DNA from: Adiantum capillus-veneris
Taxonomy: Eukaryota > Streptophyta > Polypodiopsida > Polypodiales > Pteridaceae
Assembly: GCA_014529385.2 (NCBI GenBank)
Contig: CM043943.1
Span: forward strand, 105,602,855-105,666,854
Direction: 5' to 3'
Length of the DNA stretch: 64,000 bases
Shown: piece after piece, positions 1 through 12,253 of the stretch
Position numbering within the stretch: position 1 is the stretch's first letter
Layout: every line of letters starts with the position of its first letter
Made by a program: the position numbers and the translations under genes
The notes under the pieces: generated by a model
Database searches by the model: none
Seen by the model: the letters and a program-made list of their open reading frames with translations, nothing else
What the model was told of the DNA's origin: nothing

Positions 1-186
1 AGAAGCAGAGCTAGAGGCATGAATGCCTCTAGCCAGAAAGGGAGGGCTAATGATGGCCGGCTTTCAAGAGCCGAAGCCATGGGAACTAGCCCCAATGCGG
101 GGAGCATTATAAAATTAAAACAAAACAAAAAAAAATTGTTATTTGCAGGCTGTCACCCTATCCCCCGCCCTCGGCACCACCCTCTC

Positions 187-203
187 TCTCTCCTCCATTA
201 TCA

Positions 204-262
<59 letters not shown>

Positions 263-298
263 CACCCTTATACACACCCACACACACACACATACATA

Positions 299-339
<41 letters not shown>

Positions 340-466
340 CATACACACACACACACACACACATTCACATACACACACACACTCCCTCACACCTCTCTCT
401 CCATACACATATACACACTCTTACACACACACACACATTCACATACACACACACGCACTCCCTCAC

Positions 467-514
<48 letters not shown>
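187..514. repeat. Compound (CT)n / (CA)n microsatellite block
   Basis: Three long CT tracts (about 207-258, 301-333 and 469-514) alternate with CA-rich stretches joined by a CCATACA-type linker. Reading frames through this block encode only Leu-Ser, Thr-His or Arg-Glu dipeptide runs and are not genes. The last tract directly precedes a LINE fragment. Bases 1-186 hold nothing recognisable. Confidence 0.93.
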
Positions 515-519
<5 letters not shown>

Positions 520-1332
520 ACTTTCTCCAAGTGAAGACACAAACACCCTACATGCTCTTACTTCTTGAGTCTGGATCGCTTCCCATTGAGGTCTTGGGCA
601 TGCAAAGGGTTGTGGAGTACATGCTTAAGACACAACGTAGCCCTTTGCATCGACTCCCTAGAATCGCATATGAAGCAAGTCAAAACGTCCAAAAGACATG
701 CAAGAGAAAAATACTAAGTTCATGGTGGATGCTTGACATCAAGAAATGGTTTGGAAGATGGGATGCATGTCACTTGGTCAATCATGCATCGATGGACTCC
801 CAAGTTAATGAGGCCTTTTTACAACGCCAATGTATCACGGCTTGGGAGAAATCCGGAGGTTCTCACTTCAGCCATTACACCACACACGTTGCCCCAAACT
901 ACAAATCTCTCTTCTTCTCTAAACGAGGTAACCAAACCCAACCCTACATCCTTGAGCCCATCCCGTTGAGTGCGATCCGCACCATTTCCTCCATTCGTCT
1001 TAGCTCCCATTCTCTACGCTGCGAGACAGGACATTGGGGCACTGGCGAGGTGTCTCATCGACTTTGCACCTTATGCCCTCGTCAAGTACGAGAGAGTGAG
1101 TACCATACACTACTTGAGTGTTCAGCTTTTGACCACATCAGGTCCTCTTTTCCCAATATATTCAGCCATGAGCTCTCCCTACATACCTTCCTCTCCCAAC
1201 CACGATGAGGACTCTCTATTGCGATGCTCATTTCATCCATTTTGAGCATCAAGAGTCACTTATGACCTCCACTCACACCATGTGACATGTTTATTTGGTC
1301 CCATAGATCATATTTGACCTCCGAGGATGATA

Positions 1333-1338
<6 letters not shown>
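515..1338 (+). mobile_element. 5'-truncated LINE fragment A (non-LTR retrotransposon 3' end)
   Basis: The fragment begins right after a (CT)n tract ending at 514 and stops where another begins at 1339. It carries the C-terminal part of a LINE ORF2 protein and a 3' tail. The tail holds the motif GGTCCCATAG followed by TCATATTTGACCTCCGAGGA, which recurs in fragment B and, more divergently, in the larger LINE at 12-28 kb. Endonuclease and polymerase are missing, so it is a typical 5'-truncated insertion. It could instead be a larger element broken up by microsatellite expansion; the shared 3' end favours an insertion. Confidence 0.75.
531..1208 (+). pseudogene. LINE ORF2 C-terminal domain remnant
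   Basis: An open frame of about 225 codons matches the region downstream of the polymerase in APE-type LINE proteins. Near residue 180 there is a cysteine/histidine cluster, CTLCPRQ..., then HTLLEC, resembling the CCHC-like C-terminal finger of many LINE ORF2 proteins (compare CPLCGMEPE... in the LINE at 27.3 kb). Fragment B encodes the same segment and continues with GLSIATLITTILEHRESLI. Here a TGA after SQPR cuts the frame while the following DNA stays homologous, so this copy is dead. No RT or endonuclease motif is present. Confidence 0.7.
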
Positions 1339-1394
<56 letters not shown>

Positions 1395-1415
1395 ATACAC
1401 ATACACACACTCTTA

Positions 1416-1480
<65 letters not shown>

Positions 1481-1514
1481 CACACACACACACTCTCTCG
1501 ACCTCAGCTCTCTA
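1339..1514. repeat. Two (CT)n tracts with CCATACA-(CA)n junctions
   Basis: CT runs at about 1339-1391 and 1418-1474 are each followed by TCCATACACA and CA repeats. The block separates LINE fragments A and B. Confidence 0.92.
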
Positions 1515-1520
1515 TCTCTA

Positions 1521-1775
1521 TCGAGAGTCTGAGTACCACACACTACTAGAGTGCTCAGCTTTTGATCACATCCGAACTTGCTTCTCTCACATTTTCAGCC
1601 ATAACTTAGACCTACACACTTTCCTCTCCCAGCCAAAGTGTGGGCTCTCCATTGCGACTCTCATCACTACAATTTTGGAGCATCGAGAGTCACTCATCAT
1701 CCATACACATACTACATCACATGTAACTTTGGTCCCATAGGTCATATTTGACCTCCGAGGACGATAATAAAATCT
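1521..1775 (+). mobile_element. 5'-truncated LINE fragment B
   Basis: About 255 bp repeat the last part of fragment A: the ESEYHTLLECSAFDHIR segment, the LEHRESLI segment and the 3' tail with TTGGTCCCATAGGTCATA. It is truncated further 5' than fragment A. It lies between a CT/CA tract on the left and a (TCTA)n-(CT)n tract starting near 1773 on the right. No function remains. Confidence 0.75.
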
Positions 1776-1784
1776 ATCTATCTA

Positions 1785-1851
<67 letters not shown>

Positions 1852-1943
1852 ATAAACACACACACACACTCACAAGCACATATACACTCACAAACCCACA
1901 CACAAACACACTCGACCTCAGCTCTCTCTCTCTATCTCTCGCA

Positions 1944-1980
<37 letters not shown>

Positions 1981-2052
1981 CACACACACACTCTCTCGAC
2001 CTCAGCTCTCTATCTCTATCTCTCGCACTCCATCTCTCTCTTTCTCTCATTC

Positions 2053-2099
<47 letters not shown>

Positions 2100-2101
2100 A
2101 T

Positions 2102-2132
<31 letters not shown>

Positions 2133-2140
2133 AGCACATG
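1773..2140. repeat. (TCTA)n-(CT)n-(CA)n compound microsatellite with a repeated linker
   Basis: CT tracts lie at about 1789-1848, 1950-1973 and 2059-2097, each passing through TCCATA into CA repeats. A linker TCGACCTCAGCTCTCTAT recurs at about 1498, 1912 and 1997, so the block is partly a tandem array of a larger composite unit. Confidence 0.88.
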
Positions 2141-2798
2141 CATGTACACACACATACATACACTACACGCATGAGCACATACATACACTATACGCATCAA
2201 CAATGCACACACACGCCACGTAGAGAAGCAAAAAAACCAGAAGAAAATGGACATCGATGCATCGAGAAAGGACACCAAAAACACGCGATGGTGACAACAA
2301 TTCAAGGAAAAGACGCCGAAGGCATGCCCCAGCCTGCACCGAAATCGATGAGCACGCTACACCAACGTACTAGTAAAGCCTGCGATTCGCTGGCATCTCG
2401 TCCATGACGCACTTCCTCAATAAACATCCGTAGGGTAATCCATTTTCTGTTTTCAAGCCAAACCTTATTAAAAAAATCATTTGTATTTTCCATTTCTCTT
2501 TAAGTGATGGTCACAAAGGCCCACCCAGAAGAATATCATTTTCTTATTTCTCCCAAAGCTTATATCAGTCAACCATCCGGGATCCGGCTGCCTGCTTTGT
2601 CTCTCCAGCTTAGGACCCTAAACCTAATCAGTGTATACTAAACTAATGCAGTGTGCACCTATAAAAGAGCACTAAGAGGTCATTATCGGGGCGTCAACAC
2701 TTGAAAGAGAGGCCATGCACACACACTGACTCCGAGGGTCACTACGCACAAGAGTAGGATCTCCGCACACATGAAATTTTCCTAGAGAATGCACTATA

Positions 2799-2800
<2 letters not shown>
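2141..2800. other. No recognisable gene
   Basis: Unique-looking sequence after the CA repeats. A TATA-like CTATAAAAG lies near 2660, but neither a coding region nor LTR boundaries can be supported. Confidence 0.5.
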
Positions 2801-3652
<852 letters not shown>

Positions 3653-4645
3653 GTTTTGAGTACAAAAGCAGTGTGGGTAATACAGAAAGGTAGGCACCAC
3701 TTCGGATAATGCTTAAAGTCTCGCCGTCGCAATCAGCATGCAATATGCATGTCCTTTGGTTGTATTTTCACTCTCTTTGCATGTCTGGCGCAGAGGCTGG
3801 TATCTTCCAACACATAGATTATGTGGGCCTTTGCAGCTTCTTGAATCGCCTCCAGCACCATTTCTTGCATTCTGTATTGATTGCCATAGCTTTGGAGCAC
3901 CATTTCTTGCATTCTGTATTGATTGCCATAGCTTTGGAGCACCTCCTTGACCGTGGGAGCAAAGAGGGCTCATCAAATCAACATCTCTGTTGTTTTTTGG
4001 TAGTGTCAGATTTTTGCAAATGCCCTTACTATTTTGTGATGTCGTTGAGGTTGTCTAGGGGGCACTTGCACATTTACTGGTCAGCAGCGTTTGGGCTTCT
4101 TTAAAAAAATTGATTTGTGTCTATTTACATGCTTTGGCACTGGATCTGACACCTCTTTTGGCTCCTCTTTGTCCTCGTACTCTTGCCTCCCGATCTTGTG
4201 TTGTAGGGAGAGCTCCCTGGCCACCGAGTAGTGTCTTCCTAGCCACTGGCACCCTGTGTGTGCGCAATATCTCACCGCGCTGCCATGGTAGCTCTGTTTC
4301 TGACTTAGTATCTGTATGAACCACCCGAGCTCCAGATGGTCCTGCTTGCGATTGGTGGTGCGGTGGTTGTTCCCTATCAGACTTCGATGATGTTGGGCTC
4401 TCTTCCCGCCAGTCCTTAGTGTGTTGTGTAACTCTACGTGGTGGTGTCCGTTGTTGTGCACGCGATAAATCTTTTGCACGCGTTGACTCTTGGATCTGAC
4501 TACCATGCCCAATGCTTGAAGAGTGTCTAGAACGGCCAGGTATTCGTGGTTGTTTCCTTGTGCCTTGAAGCCCCGTCAGCTTCTCGCATCCTTGGAGAGT
4601 GTTTCTACTGGAAGGCGGATGCTCTTTGGCGGGTTTTTGGTGCAT
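3653..4645 (-). pseudogene. Divergent histone H3-like gene, decayed
   Basis: Read on the minus strand, the stretch from about 4030 to 3690 lines up with the H3 histone fold from helix N to helix 3. HYQKTTEMLI matches the H3 segment RYQKSTELLI; VKEV...EAIQEAAKAHIIYVLEDT matches helix 2; SLCARHAKRVKIQPKDMHIA matches the H3 loop 2/helix 3 signature. Upstream, from about 4645 to 4120, lies a long basic, Ser/Pro/Gln-rich segment in two overlapping frames, as expected of a variable N-terminal tail. Four or more TGA stops lie in the fold; most replace conserved arginines, consistent with CGA-to-TGA decay. A 42-bp in-frame duplication lengthens the start of helix 2. Without that duplication, loop 1 has canonical H3 length, so assignment to centromeric CENH3 is not supported; a divergent H3 variant is the safer call. 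Confidence 0.72.
3857..3940. repeat. 42-bp perfect tandem duplication
   Basis: Two identical 42-bp copies head to tail. They lie inside the histone H3-like pseudogene and add 14 residues in frame (minus strand), just before helix 2. Confidence 0.95.
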
Positions 4646-5309
4646 GTCATTGGGTATGGTAAGAGCTCAGTTGTACTGAAGAAATAAGTGGTTTATGAGT
4701 AGATCTAATATTTGTAAGGGCCCATTTTGAAAGGGTTTGTTCACACTATAATTTTTACAAAAAGCTATTATTTTTTAAAAGAGTGCCCCAAACTTTATTA
4801 AAAAATTATGGAAAGAAGAGTTGGACCTTGCGTTCATGTGTAGTCACTAGCGCAGAATCCACCTTGACCCTTGTCGCACTCTACGGTGGCACCATGCAGC
4901 ATGCTTGGTGGGGCCTTGCGACATTCACTACTTGTTGCTATAGTCTTGATGACTCAATTTGCGCACTTCCCTTACAATCTTGGATTGTCACGCACGCTCC
5001 ATTGTGAGCTTACAAGAAAATTTCATCCAAAAAATCCAGTTGAACATCTCTATCAAATAATTAGGCTGCACCATACCACCACCCTGTCGAGTATTGTTAA
5101 AGTACATCTGCCTTGCTCAATAATAGGACTTCTCCATGCCTTTGGTGCTAAAAATCTCAAGCGAACCATATTTGTGCATTAAAAAATCACCATACGCAAA
5201 AAGATATAATGTTCACATAAGAAAATGATGCACATTATTAAATAAAAACAATCTCTTGTAATAAGTTCACTATGTGACATGGCTTACCATGTGATGTGTG
5301 ATGTTATTT
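4646..5309. other. No recognisable gene
   Basis: AT-rich sequence without a supported coding region, repeat or RNA gene. Confidence 0.5.
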
Positions 5310-7250
5310 TCACCCCCAAGAAAGGATAAAGACCTTGGTGAAATCCGCCAAGACTTTTTGAAATGATTGGCATGGTTCTTTTGTTGTGCTTGATAAGACC
5401 CATAAGCTTGACCTTTTTCTCAATAGTTTTCCAAAATTGCTTGCAAACTTGTCATTTGAGTCATTGTCAGTAGTAGCTTTGCATAATTCCTTCCAGAGTT
5501 TCCAAAGGTTACCTGCCTTATGGTTGGAGATGTTTTGACCATTATATCGGACTGGGTTTCCTTGGGTTGCTTTCTTCAAAAAGAGTGTGGCTTTTGTCCA
5601 CTCATTGACACTTGTTGGGCAATTTCATGGGGCTCCCCTGTGTTCTTTGCAGCAACAATTGACACATTTTCACCCCGTGACAGCCAATGGAATTCAGAAG
5701 TGCCCCCACCCTTTTGATCGCTTCCTTGGGCTTTTCCAATGGCTTCATTGTGAAATCCAATGGAATTCAAAAGTGCACCACCCTTTCGATCGCTTCTCCC
5801 ACAACACAACGGCTTCATTGTGAAAGCATAATCAATGTGGAGCTTCAATAGCCTATCAAAAATACGTATGAATACGTGTAATGTACAAAATTGTACATTT
5901 AATAAAGGAAAAGAAAGATTAGGATTCCAAGCATTGTCCTTTTGTGCACGATCTAGGGCATTGAGCATGGGACATCTCAAAACAGATGCTTCCTATTCTC
6001 TGCTTTCATCTCTGACGTCAAGATTTTTCAATCCTTTGTTTCCATCCTCTTGCCATGGAAGCATTGAAACTCTCTTTGCAGAGCTCTTGTGTGATTTTTG
6101 TCTGTTAGGTTTGTACCGCCGAGTGCAAAATGGAAAAGGAAAGAGAGAAGAAGCCCCTTGTTTGCAACGCCAAGTAAACACTTTATGGTCTTCAAGTCCC
6201 TGCTTAGGTGCCGCTCCACATCAAAGCTACCAAAATCCTCAACCTCCAACTTCTCAATTGCAAGTTGGAAGTGTATTACTTCTGTGATCCATGGAGTTCT
6301 CTCAAAATTCCATGAAAATACTTCATTAGTCTCTTTGGGCATCTCAATAGCACCCAACTACCAAATATCTTTCTTTGGTTGCACACAAAAAGATGGGGTG
6401 GGAGATGGGTCGACTGAATCTCTTTGTTTGGTTTGCTATAGAGCTTCATTCATAGAGTGACATTGAGCCTCTCTAACCTTTGACCTTTCACTATTTGACA
6501 CTCATCGAGTTTCAGTGCAAAAGTGACCTTTGTGCCAAGCACTGCAAAATAAGTAGAGGCAAGACCTTAGACTTCAAAGTCTACGATAAGAAGAACACAA
6601 CCAAAAGAAAAAAGTATATTGTGCACCTTCTTCTGGTAGCTCGTAGAATCTACGCATAGCTTTTTGAAGCCTTCTAAGGTCCACAAAAATATTGTTCCAC
6701 ACTGTGTAAGGGAAGCCCTTCCCCGAAGATCTTATGGAGTTTTTCCTACCTTTTTTCTTGCCTTTGATGTGCATGAAGCATAAAGCGAAGCTAGCATTGT
6801 GTCCTCAATGTGTAGGTATGTCCCAATGTGGGAACATACATATATTTTTTTTGTCTTCTATGCAAGGTTGACCTTGTGCGGAACGGAAAATAAGTTCTCC
6901 ACAATGCCACGCTCTTTGAGGGCATCCTTTAGGGGTTAAAAAATAGCCTTGTAGGCTTTGGTGTTGATCCCAGCTTTATCACAAGCTTGTTGCGTGTCAA
7001 CTTTACTAACCATATTTCTCAATTTGTGCATAACTTCCTTGGTGATTGCATCCCTAATATGCTTCCCCCCAGGTGATTGTAAGATAGAAATCACATCATG
7101 GATATTGAGACAACTAGTGAGAAGGTTGACTCGATCATCTTGGCTTGTTCCACCACATGCCTCCTGGATGAAGTTTCTAGCAACCAATAAGATAATGTTA
7201 GCGAATAATGTAAAGTAAAAATGTATCTTACAAGTGAAGAACAAACAACC
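5310..7250 (-). pseudogene. Decayed coding region of unknown identity
   Basis: On the minus strand several protein-like stretches follow one another in shifting frames, interrupted by stops. From 7244 comes a segment with ACGGTSQDDRVNLLTSC and KEVMHKLRNMVSKVDTQQA, continuing past one stop with LKDALKERGIVENLF. Later comes a Lys/Arg-rich part, and near 5580-5310 a segment with FGKLLRKRSSLW. Composition and spacing look like a protein that has lost its frame, not random sequence, but I do not recognise the family. An old DNA transposon or a host gene relic are both possible. Confidence 0.35.
5693..5798. repeat. 64-bp spaced direct duplication
   Basis: The motif CCAATGGAATTCA(G/A)AAGTG followed by a CCACCCTTT(T/C)GATCGCTTC block occurs at 5693 and again at 5757 with a few substitutions. 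Confidence 0.8.
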
Positions 7251-8345
7251 TTATGGTTATCACTCGTCGTTTGCGTACTCGACCCCAATGTGAAAGGGTT
7301 TCGATGGATGAAAACGTACGCTTGCACTCCCTTACACCAAGGGGTGTTTCTTTCAAATATGTGATGGTGTTGGCAAGCTTCACTGTATTGACTTGAAGAG
7401 CTTGACAGTCGTGCATTCACAAATGCAAAGAACCACATGCATCCATACACAACTGCTTGCAATAGCCTAACAAGCTTGCTTCTCTCCTCCCAAGATATTG
7501 AAGAAACTTTGAAAGGCTATTAAATGATGGATGAAAACCTCTTATACGATCATAACAGTACAAATGGCAATCCCACCCGAATGTCAACATTCGTCTCACC
7601 GACGGGAGAACGTTCCTGTGAAGACCTTTGCTCACCCTCTTGTGCAGCCTTAAGTGCAAACGCCATCAGTAAGCAAATATGTATGCTTTTGGTGTGCGGA
7701 GAATGTGATGGTGGAAGCAGATGAGTTGTGATTCCGTAAGCACCATGGCAACTGTTGCGTGAGAAAGCAAAGGATGAAAAGAGAGAGGGGGGAGGGAGGG
7801 ACATGAGAGGAGAGAAGGGGACGGGAGAGAGGGAGACAAAGGGTAGGAGGAGGAGAGAAGGAGACAGGGAGGGAGAGGATCAGAGAACAACGGGTTTTTT
7901 TTTTTAAGGGGGGTTCAAAAAAGTGGAATTTCAATGCTTGTAGGTTTTTTAAAAAAAGGTCAAAAAAATATTTTCTTGATATGTATATATGTTGGGAGAA
8001 GTTTTAAGTCAAAAATAAGTAAAAATGACTTTTCTGAAAAAAAGTCAAATGTTGGCCCTTAATGACCTACCTTTCTGTTGATGTGGCCACACTCCTTTAC
8101 TCCCTTCACTTTCAAAAAGCTAGAGAGAGAAAGTGACCTCCTATGTCCACATCCTATATGTGTCTTAAAAAAGGCTAGAAAAGCCTACTGAATGTCCTTG
8201 TCCACTTAACGCTACACAACATAGCTTTAATCCCTAAAAATTAGGATTCATTACAAGGCCCATGGAAAGTCCATATTTCTCCTAATGGTGTACATTTAGT
8301 GATACGTATTCTTATGATTTTCTTGTCCATGATGCATGTATGTCA
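7251..8345. other. No recognisable gene; purine-rich patch
   Basis: No coding region is supported. A strongly purine-biased stretch (GAGAGGGGGGAGGGAGGG type) runs from about 7775 to 7885. Confidence 0.5.
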
Positions 8346-10495
8346 GTTTGTTGTAGAGTCACATGTTTGACACTTTGATAGTAGTGCTACAAAAAACATC
8401 ACTTAGCATCATGGTTTGTTTACCTATGTCGAGGCTATCCCTCAAGAAATACAGTCACTTGTGCCAACAATGTCAGGTCAAGGGAGTTGGAAAGATTGTG
8501 TTAACTGCTACGAATAGCAATCCTTTCACACTTGTTGATGCACTTTATATATCAGGGATAAAAAAGAACCTTTTGTCTGTATTTGCACTTGAAAGACTTG
8601 GTCATGTTGCCAGATTTGTGCATGACAGATATACAGTACATTATCTCAGTTTTGGTGATGAAATTGTTGCATCTAGAATTTTGTGTCGTGGGTTGTATAA
8701 GATCACTTTGTATGAAAAGTGTGGATAGAATTTTACAAATGCAGTTGTGGATTCAAAGGTTGTTTCAGATGCCAAACCTTGGCATGCACATTTGGAACGC
8801 GAATTTGGCAAGTTTGTTGCGTTTGTAAAAATTTGATATGATTGTTTCTTTGATGCTTCTTGAAGCATCTTCTAAACATGTTCATGAAGGCTGTATTTTG
8901 GGTAAGATATAGTGTTCAAAGTTTCCAAAGGATGGTTCATTAAGGGCTACATGTAGGTACTTGTGCATATTGATGTTTGTGGACTGGCCTATGTAAACTC
9001 CATCCTCAGGTAATTACATGTACTTCGTAACTTTTACATGTACTTCGTAACTTTCATTGATGATTTCTCAGGCATACATAGGTGTATCTGCTTAAAGCTA
9101 AGTCTGAAGTGTTCATGTGTTTCAAGCAATTTTTTATTATGGCTGAAAATGTCTTTAACTGTACTATAGGCACCCTCAATTCAAATCGGGGGGGAATGTA
9201 TATGTCTCATAAATTTAATGCAATTTTGGCTAGTCATGGGATAAAACACCAGTATACAATGCCGTAAAACATCAGCAAAATGATGTTTCTAAAAGGAAAA
9301 GAATATATTTTACATAGATGGCACGATCTATAGTCAAAAGAAAAGGTTTACCACAAGTGTTTAGGCTTTAGACTCTCATGTGTGCTACTTATATATAACA
9401 TATGTCCTATCAAAACCTTGCAATCTATTACTCCTTATTATGAAGCATGGCATGATAAGAATCCATCTATTGATCACACGTGCGTTTTTCGTTGTTTAGC
9501 TTATGATTTGATGCCATAAACGTAGTACAAAACATTGGATGATAAAACTATCGAATACATTTTTATTGGTTACGATCCTGAAAGTAAATATTAGAGGTTA
9601 TACCATCCACAAACAAAACATATTTTGGTTTCACAAGATGTTCTATTTGTGGAAGATTCTGTTTAGCCTTGATCAAAGAGAGTGATATGAGCTCATGTGA
9701 CATTTACGACACTTTGTTGCCTCTTTTTAATGGTGGAAACTTGAATGTAAGTTCTAATGAGGCACATGTATAACCTATGGGGGTTTTTGAAATGTTACAG
9801 ATCGGCATGTTTTTAATGCAGATGTATTGATGTACTTCATGTGGAAAGGGGTGAGAATGAAGACGCTAGGGGTATGCCAAAATGGCTAGTGCATACTTTG
9901 CATGATAGTAAATTGGATGCACCTATGTCTAATAGTACTCCTTCAAGTTCTTGCCATGCATCATAAGCGTGTTATGCTTTGGATGTTTCCAGTTTATGTG
10001 ATGAAGAGGAGCCTCTTTTTTTTATGAACCAAAAAACTCAAAAAATTGGATGACTGCAATGCAATCAAAATATGATGCATTGATAAAGAACAAAACATGG
10101 ACTTTATGTGATTTTCCACTAGCAAAAAGACCATTCGTACAAAGTGCATTTAGAACTATATGTAAATCGATGGTGAGATTGCTCATTGCAAGGTTAAGAC
10201 CTGTTGCAAAAGGTTATGCACAACACAAAAAGGCATTGACAATGAAGAGACTTTTGCTCCCACTTCTTGTTGAACCGTTGTTCATTTTCTACGTGCATTG
10301 GCAACTCATTTTGGATGGAATGTAGATCAATCTGCTTTCTTGAATGGTGATATATCTAAGTAAGTAAATGTAACGCAGCCTCATCATTTTGTCAAGAAAG
10401 GACAAGAAAGAAAGCTTTGTATGGGCTGAAGCAGTCTCCTCATGCTTGGTATGAGAAAGCTGACACTCTTTACATAACATGTGAGCAATCAAAGA
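8346..10495 (+). mobile_element. Decayed Ty1/copia fragment
   Basis: A plus-strand relic of the same copia family as the element at 41-46 kb. It retains in order: the segment before integrase (ALYISGIKKNLLSVFALERLG, cf. ALYVPGIKKNLLSISPLTRLG), an integrase core piece (ASHGIKHQYTMP), the start of reverse transcriptase (MTAMQSKYDALIKNKTWTL) and the RT motif GLKQSPHAWYEKAD. Many stops and frameshifts break it, the gag and 3' parts are absent, and no LTR is recognisable at either end. It stops abruptly inside RT near 10,495. Confidence 0.8.
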
Positions 10496-11574
10496 TGAAA
10501 CTTGCTACAATAGAGTTCCATGGATTCAAGAGGGTTGACCTTTCACCTCTATTTTCAGTCGAAAACAAGAGTATTTCTCACGAGCCAATTTCTGCCATAG
10601 ACCCAATCAAGGAAGAGCTGAAACAAGACCTCTTGTAAATAATCATGATTGTTGAGTGGAAATTACCTCCTCCCTATGTGGGAATGTGCAACTAGTGATC
10701 TACAACAATGCGAAAGAAATAAGAGCCAATATTCAAAAAGCCAAAAGACAATTTAAACATAAAAAGATTGGATGCTACGCGCAGCGAATTGTAATGAACA
10801 ATTTGAAAACCGAAAATTTATGATAAGCAATGAGCTGCAATAATACCAAACATGCAAATAATCGTTGAATGATGCCATTGATCTCATACAGGAAGTACGC
10901 CTCGAAAACAATCTATTCGAAGTAATATTGCAAATGTAGTTGTCATCAACCTTTCTTTGTCCTCATGGAGTCCTATTTCAAATAATTACATGAGCAAAAT
11001 TCAGGAATCTTCATTAAATTTATGAAAAACTCAAAAACTGAGCAAAAGCTTTACTATATCCAACATATCTTTGAAACTAGCAATGCAACCAAATTAGAAA
11101 ATTCAAATGCATGTAAAATTAATCTATTAATCGAAAGACATAGATGATAATTGTCAATCACAAACTCTTAAACTGCAGAGGGTTCCAGCCTAGCACTAAG
11201 AGAGTAAAAAGTGAAGCGTAAGTACAGGATAACCATAAACAGAAACAGAAGTTTTCTCTGATTATTTTAAAGCTTTCTGACGTGTTGCTAGCCAGATACA
11301 ACAATAACAAGCAGAAATTTCTATTGCTTATTGAAAGTGCTACAATATATCACACATATAAACACCCAGAAATGCACAGATCAATAAAAGAATCAATATG
11401 ATGTGAAAATTGGTTGTCTCACTTATCATCTCCAACTAGCCCTACACTAAGGCCTAAACAAGCATTATGCTTTTTTTTGCTTTGTCTTACAAAGTATGAT
11501 CTCTTCAGTCTTCAATAAGTTGTTCAAACCCCGTTAGAGCCCAACTAAGACGGAGTGATTGGAAGCACAAACAC
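10496..11574. other. Presumed downstream flank of the kinase gene
   Basis: No coding region is supported. For the minus-strand kinase gene ending at 11,575 this is the 3' side and presumably includes its 3' UTR; I could not place a poly(A) signal with confidence. Confidence 0.4.
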
Positions 11575-12171
11575 TCAGCCCCTCCTGGATCCGCCGTTCT
11601 GTGATCGCTGACAATCCTTGCGAACCATCCATAGAAATTCAGAAACCTTTTTCATCGTTGGTCTCTCCTGCCTCGTCGGTGCTACACATTGAAATGCCAC
11701 CTCAAACATTTTCTCAACAGCAAAAAGAGCATCTGTAGAGACGTCCATTCTAGGGTCCACAAGCTCTTCGACTCTACCTTTTTGAAACTTCCCATAAGCC
11801 TGCACATACGTAAAATTGTAATTAGGCACCACTCCAGTAATCAGCTCTTTGGAGTATCCTAGAAATACTAACCCAGCGGAGAGTAATCCTTTCATCAATA
11901 TGCCTGTCATGCTCAATCGGCCTTCTGCCAGTAAGAAGCTCTATCATTAGGACACCGAAGGCATACACATCGGACTTCGATGATAGTTTATAAGTTTTCA
12001 GGTACTCAGGATCCAAATATCCAGCTGTTCCTTTTACTTGAGTTACCACATGTGTGGCTCCTGAATCCAAAGGCCCAATTCTGGAGAATCCAAAATCTGC
12101 AACTTTGGCCCTGACACTGTCCGTCAGCAAAATATTCGAGGCCTTCACGTCTCTGTGAATAATGGGTTCAC
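11575..12171 (-). CDS. Kinase exons 5 and 6 (C-lobe)
   Basis: Exon 5 (12171-11873) begins in phase 1 and encodes the catalytic loop [34 protein letters not shown] and [11 protein letters not shown]. Exon 6 (11799-11575) encodes the last C-lobe helices ([20 protein letters not shown]) and ends with TGA. The 73-nt intron between them has donor GTTAGT and an acceptor ending TGTGCAG. Upstream of exon 5 the intron ends ATTGACATTTTATAG, preceded at once by a long (GA)n purine run instead of a pyrimidine tract. Confidence 0.9.
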
Positions 12172-12182
12172 CTATAAAATGT

Positions 12183-12253
<71 letters not shown>

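Noticed and set aside
19-568. Long open frames of Leu-Ser, Thr-His or Arg-Glu runs (also at 1256-1543, 1778-2050, 27928-28240, 31877-32016, 56268-56564)
   Set aside because: They are translations of CT/GA/CA microsatellites, where absence of stops is a consequence of composition, not of selection.
3653-4645. Assignment of the H3-like pseudogene as CENH3
   Set aside because: The loop 1 region has canonical H3 length once the 42-bp duplication is set aside, and the decay prevents a firm placement; only H3-like is supported.
5520-7218. Plus-strand frames over 5.5-7.2 kb as genes
   Set aside because: They lack recognisable motifs and lie opposite the more protein-like minus-strand segments.
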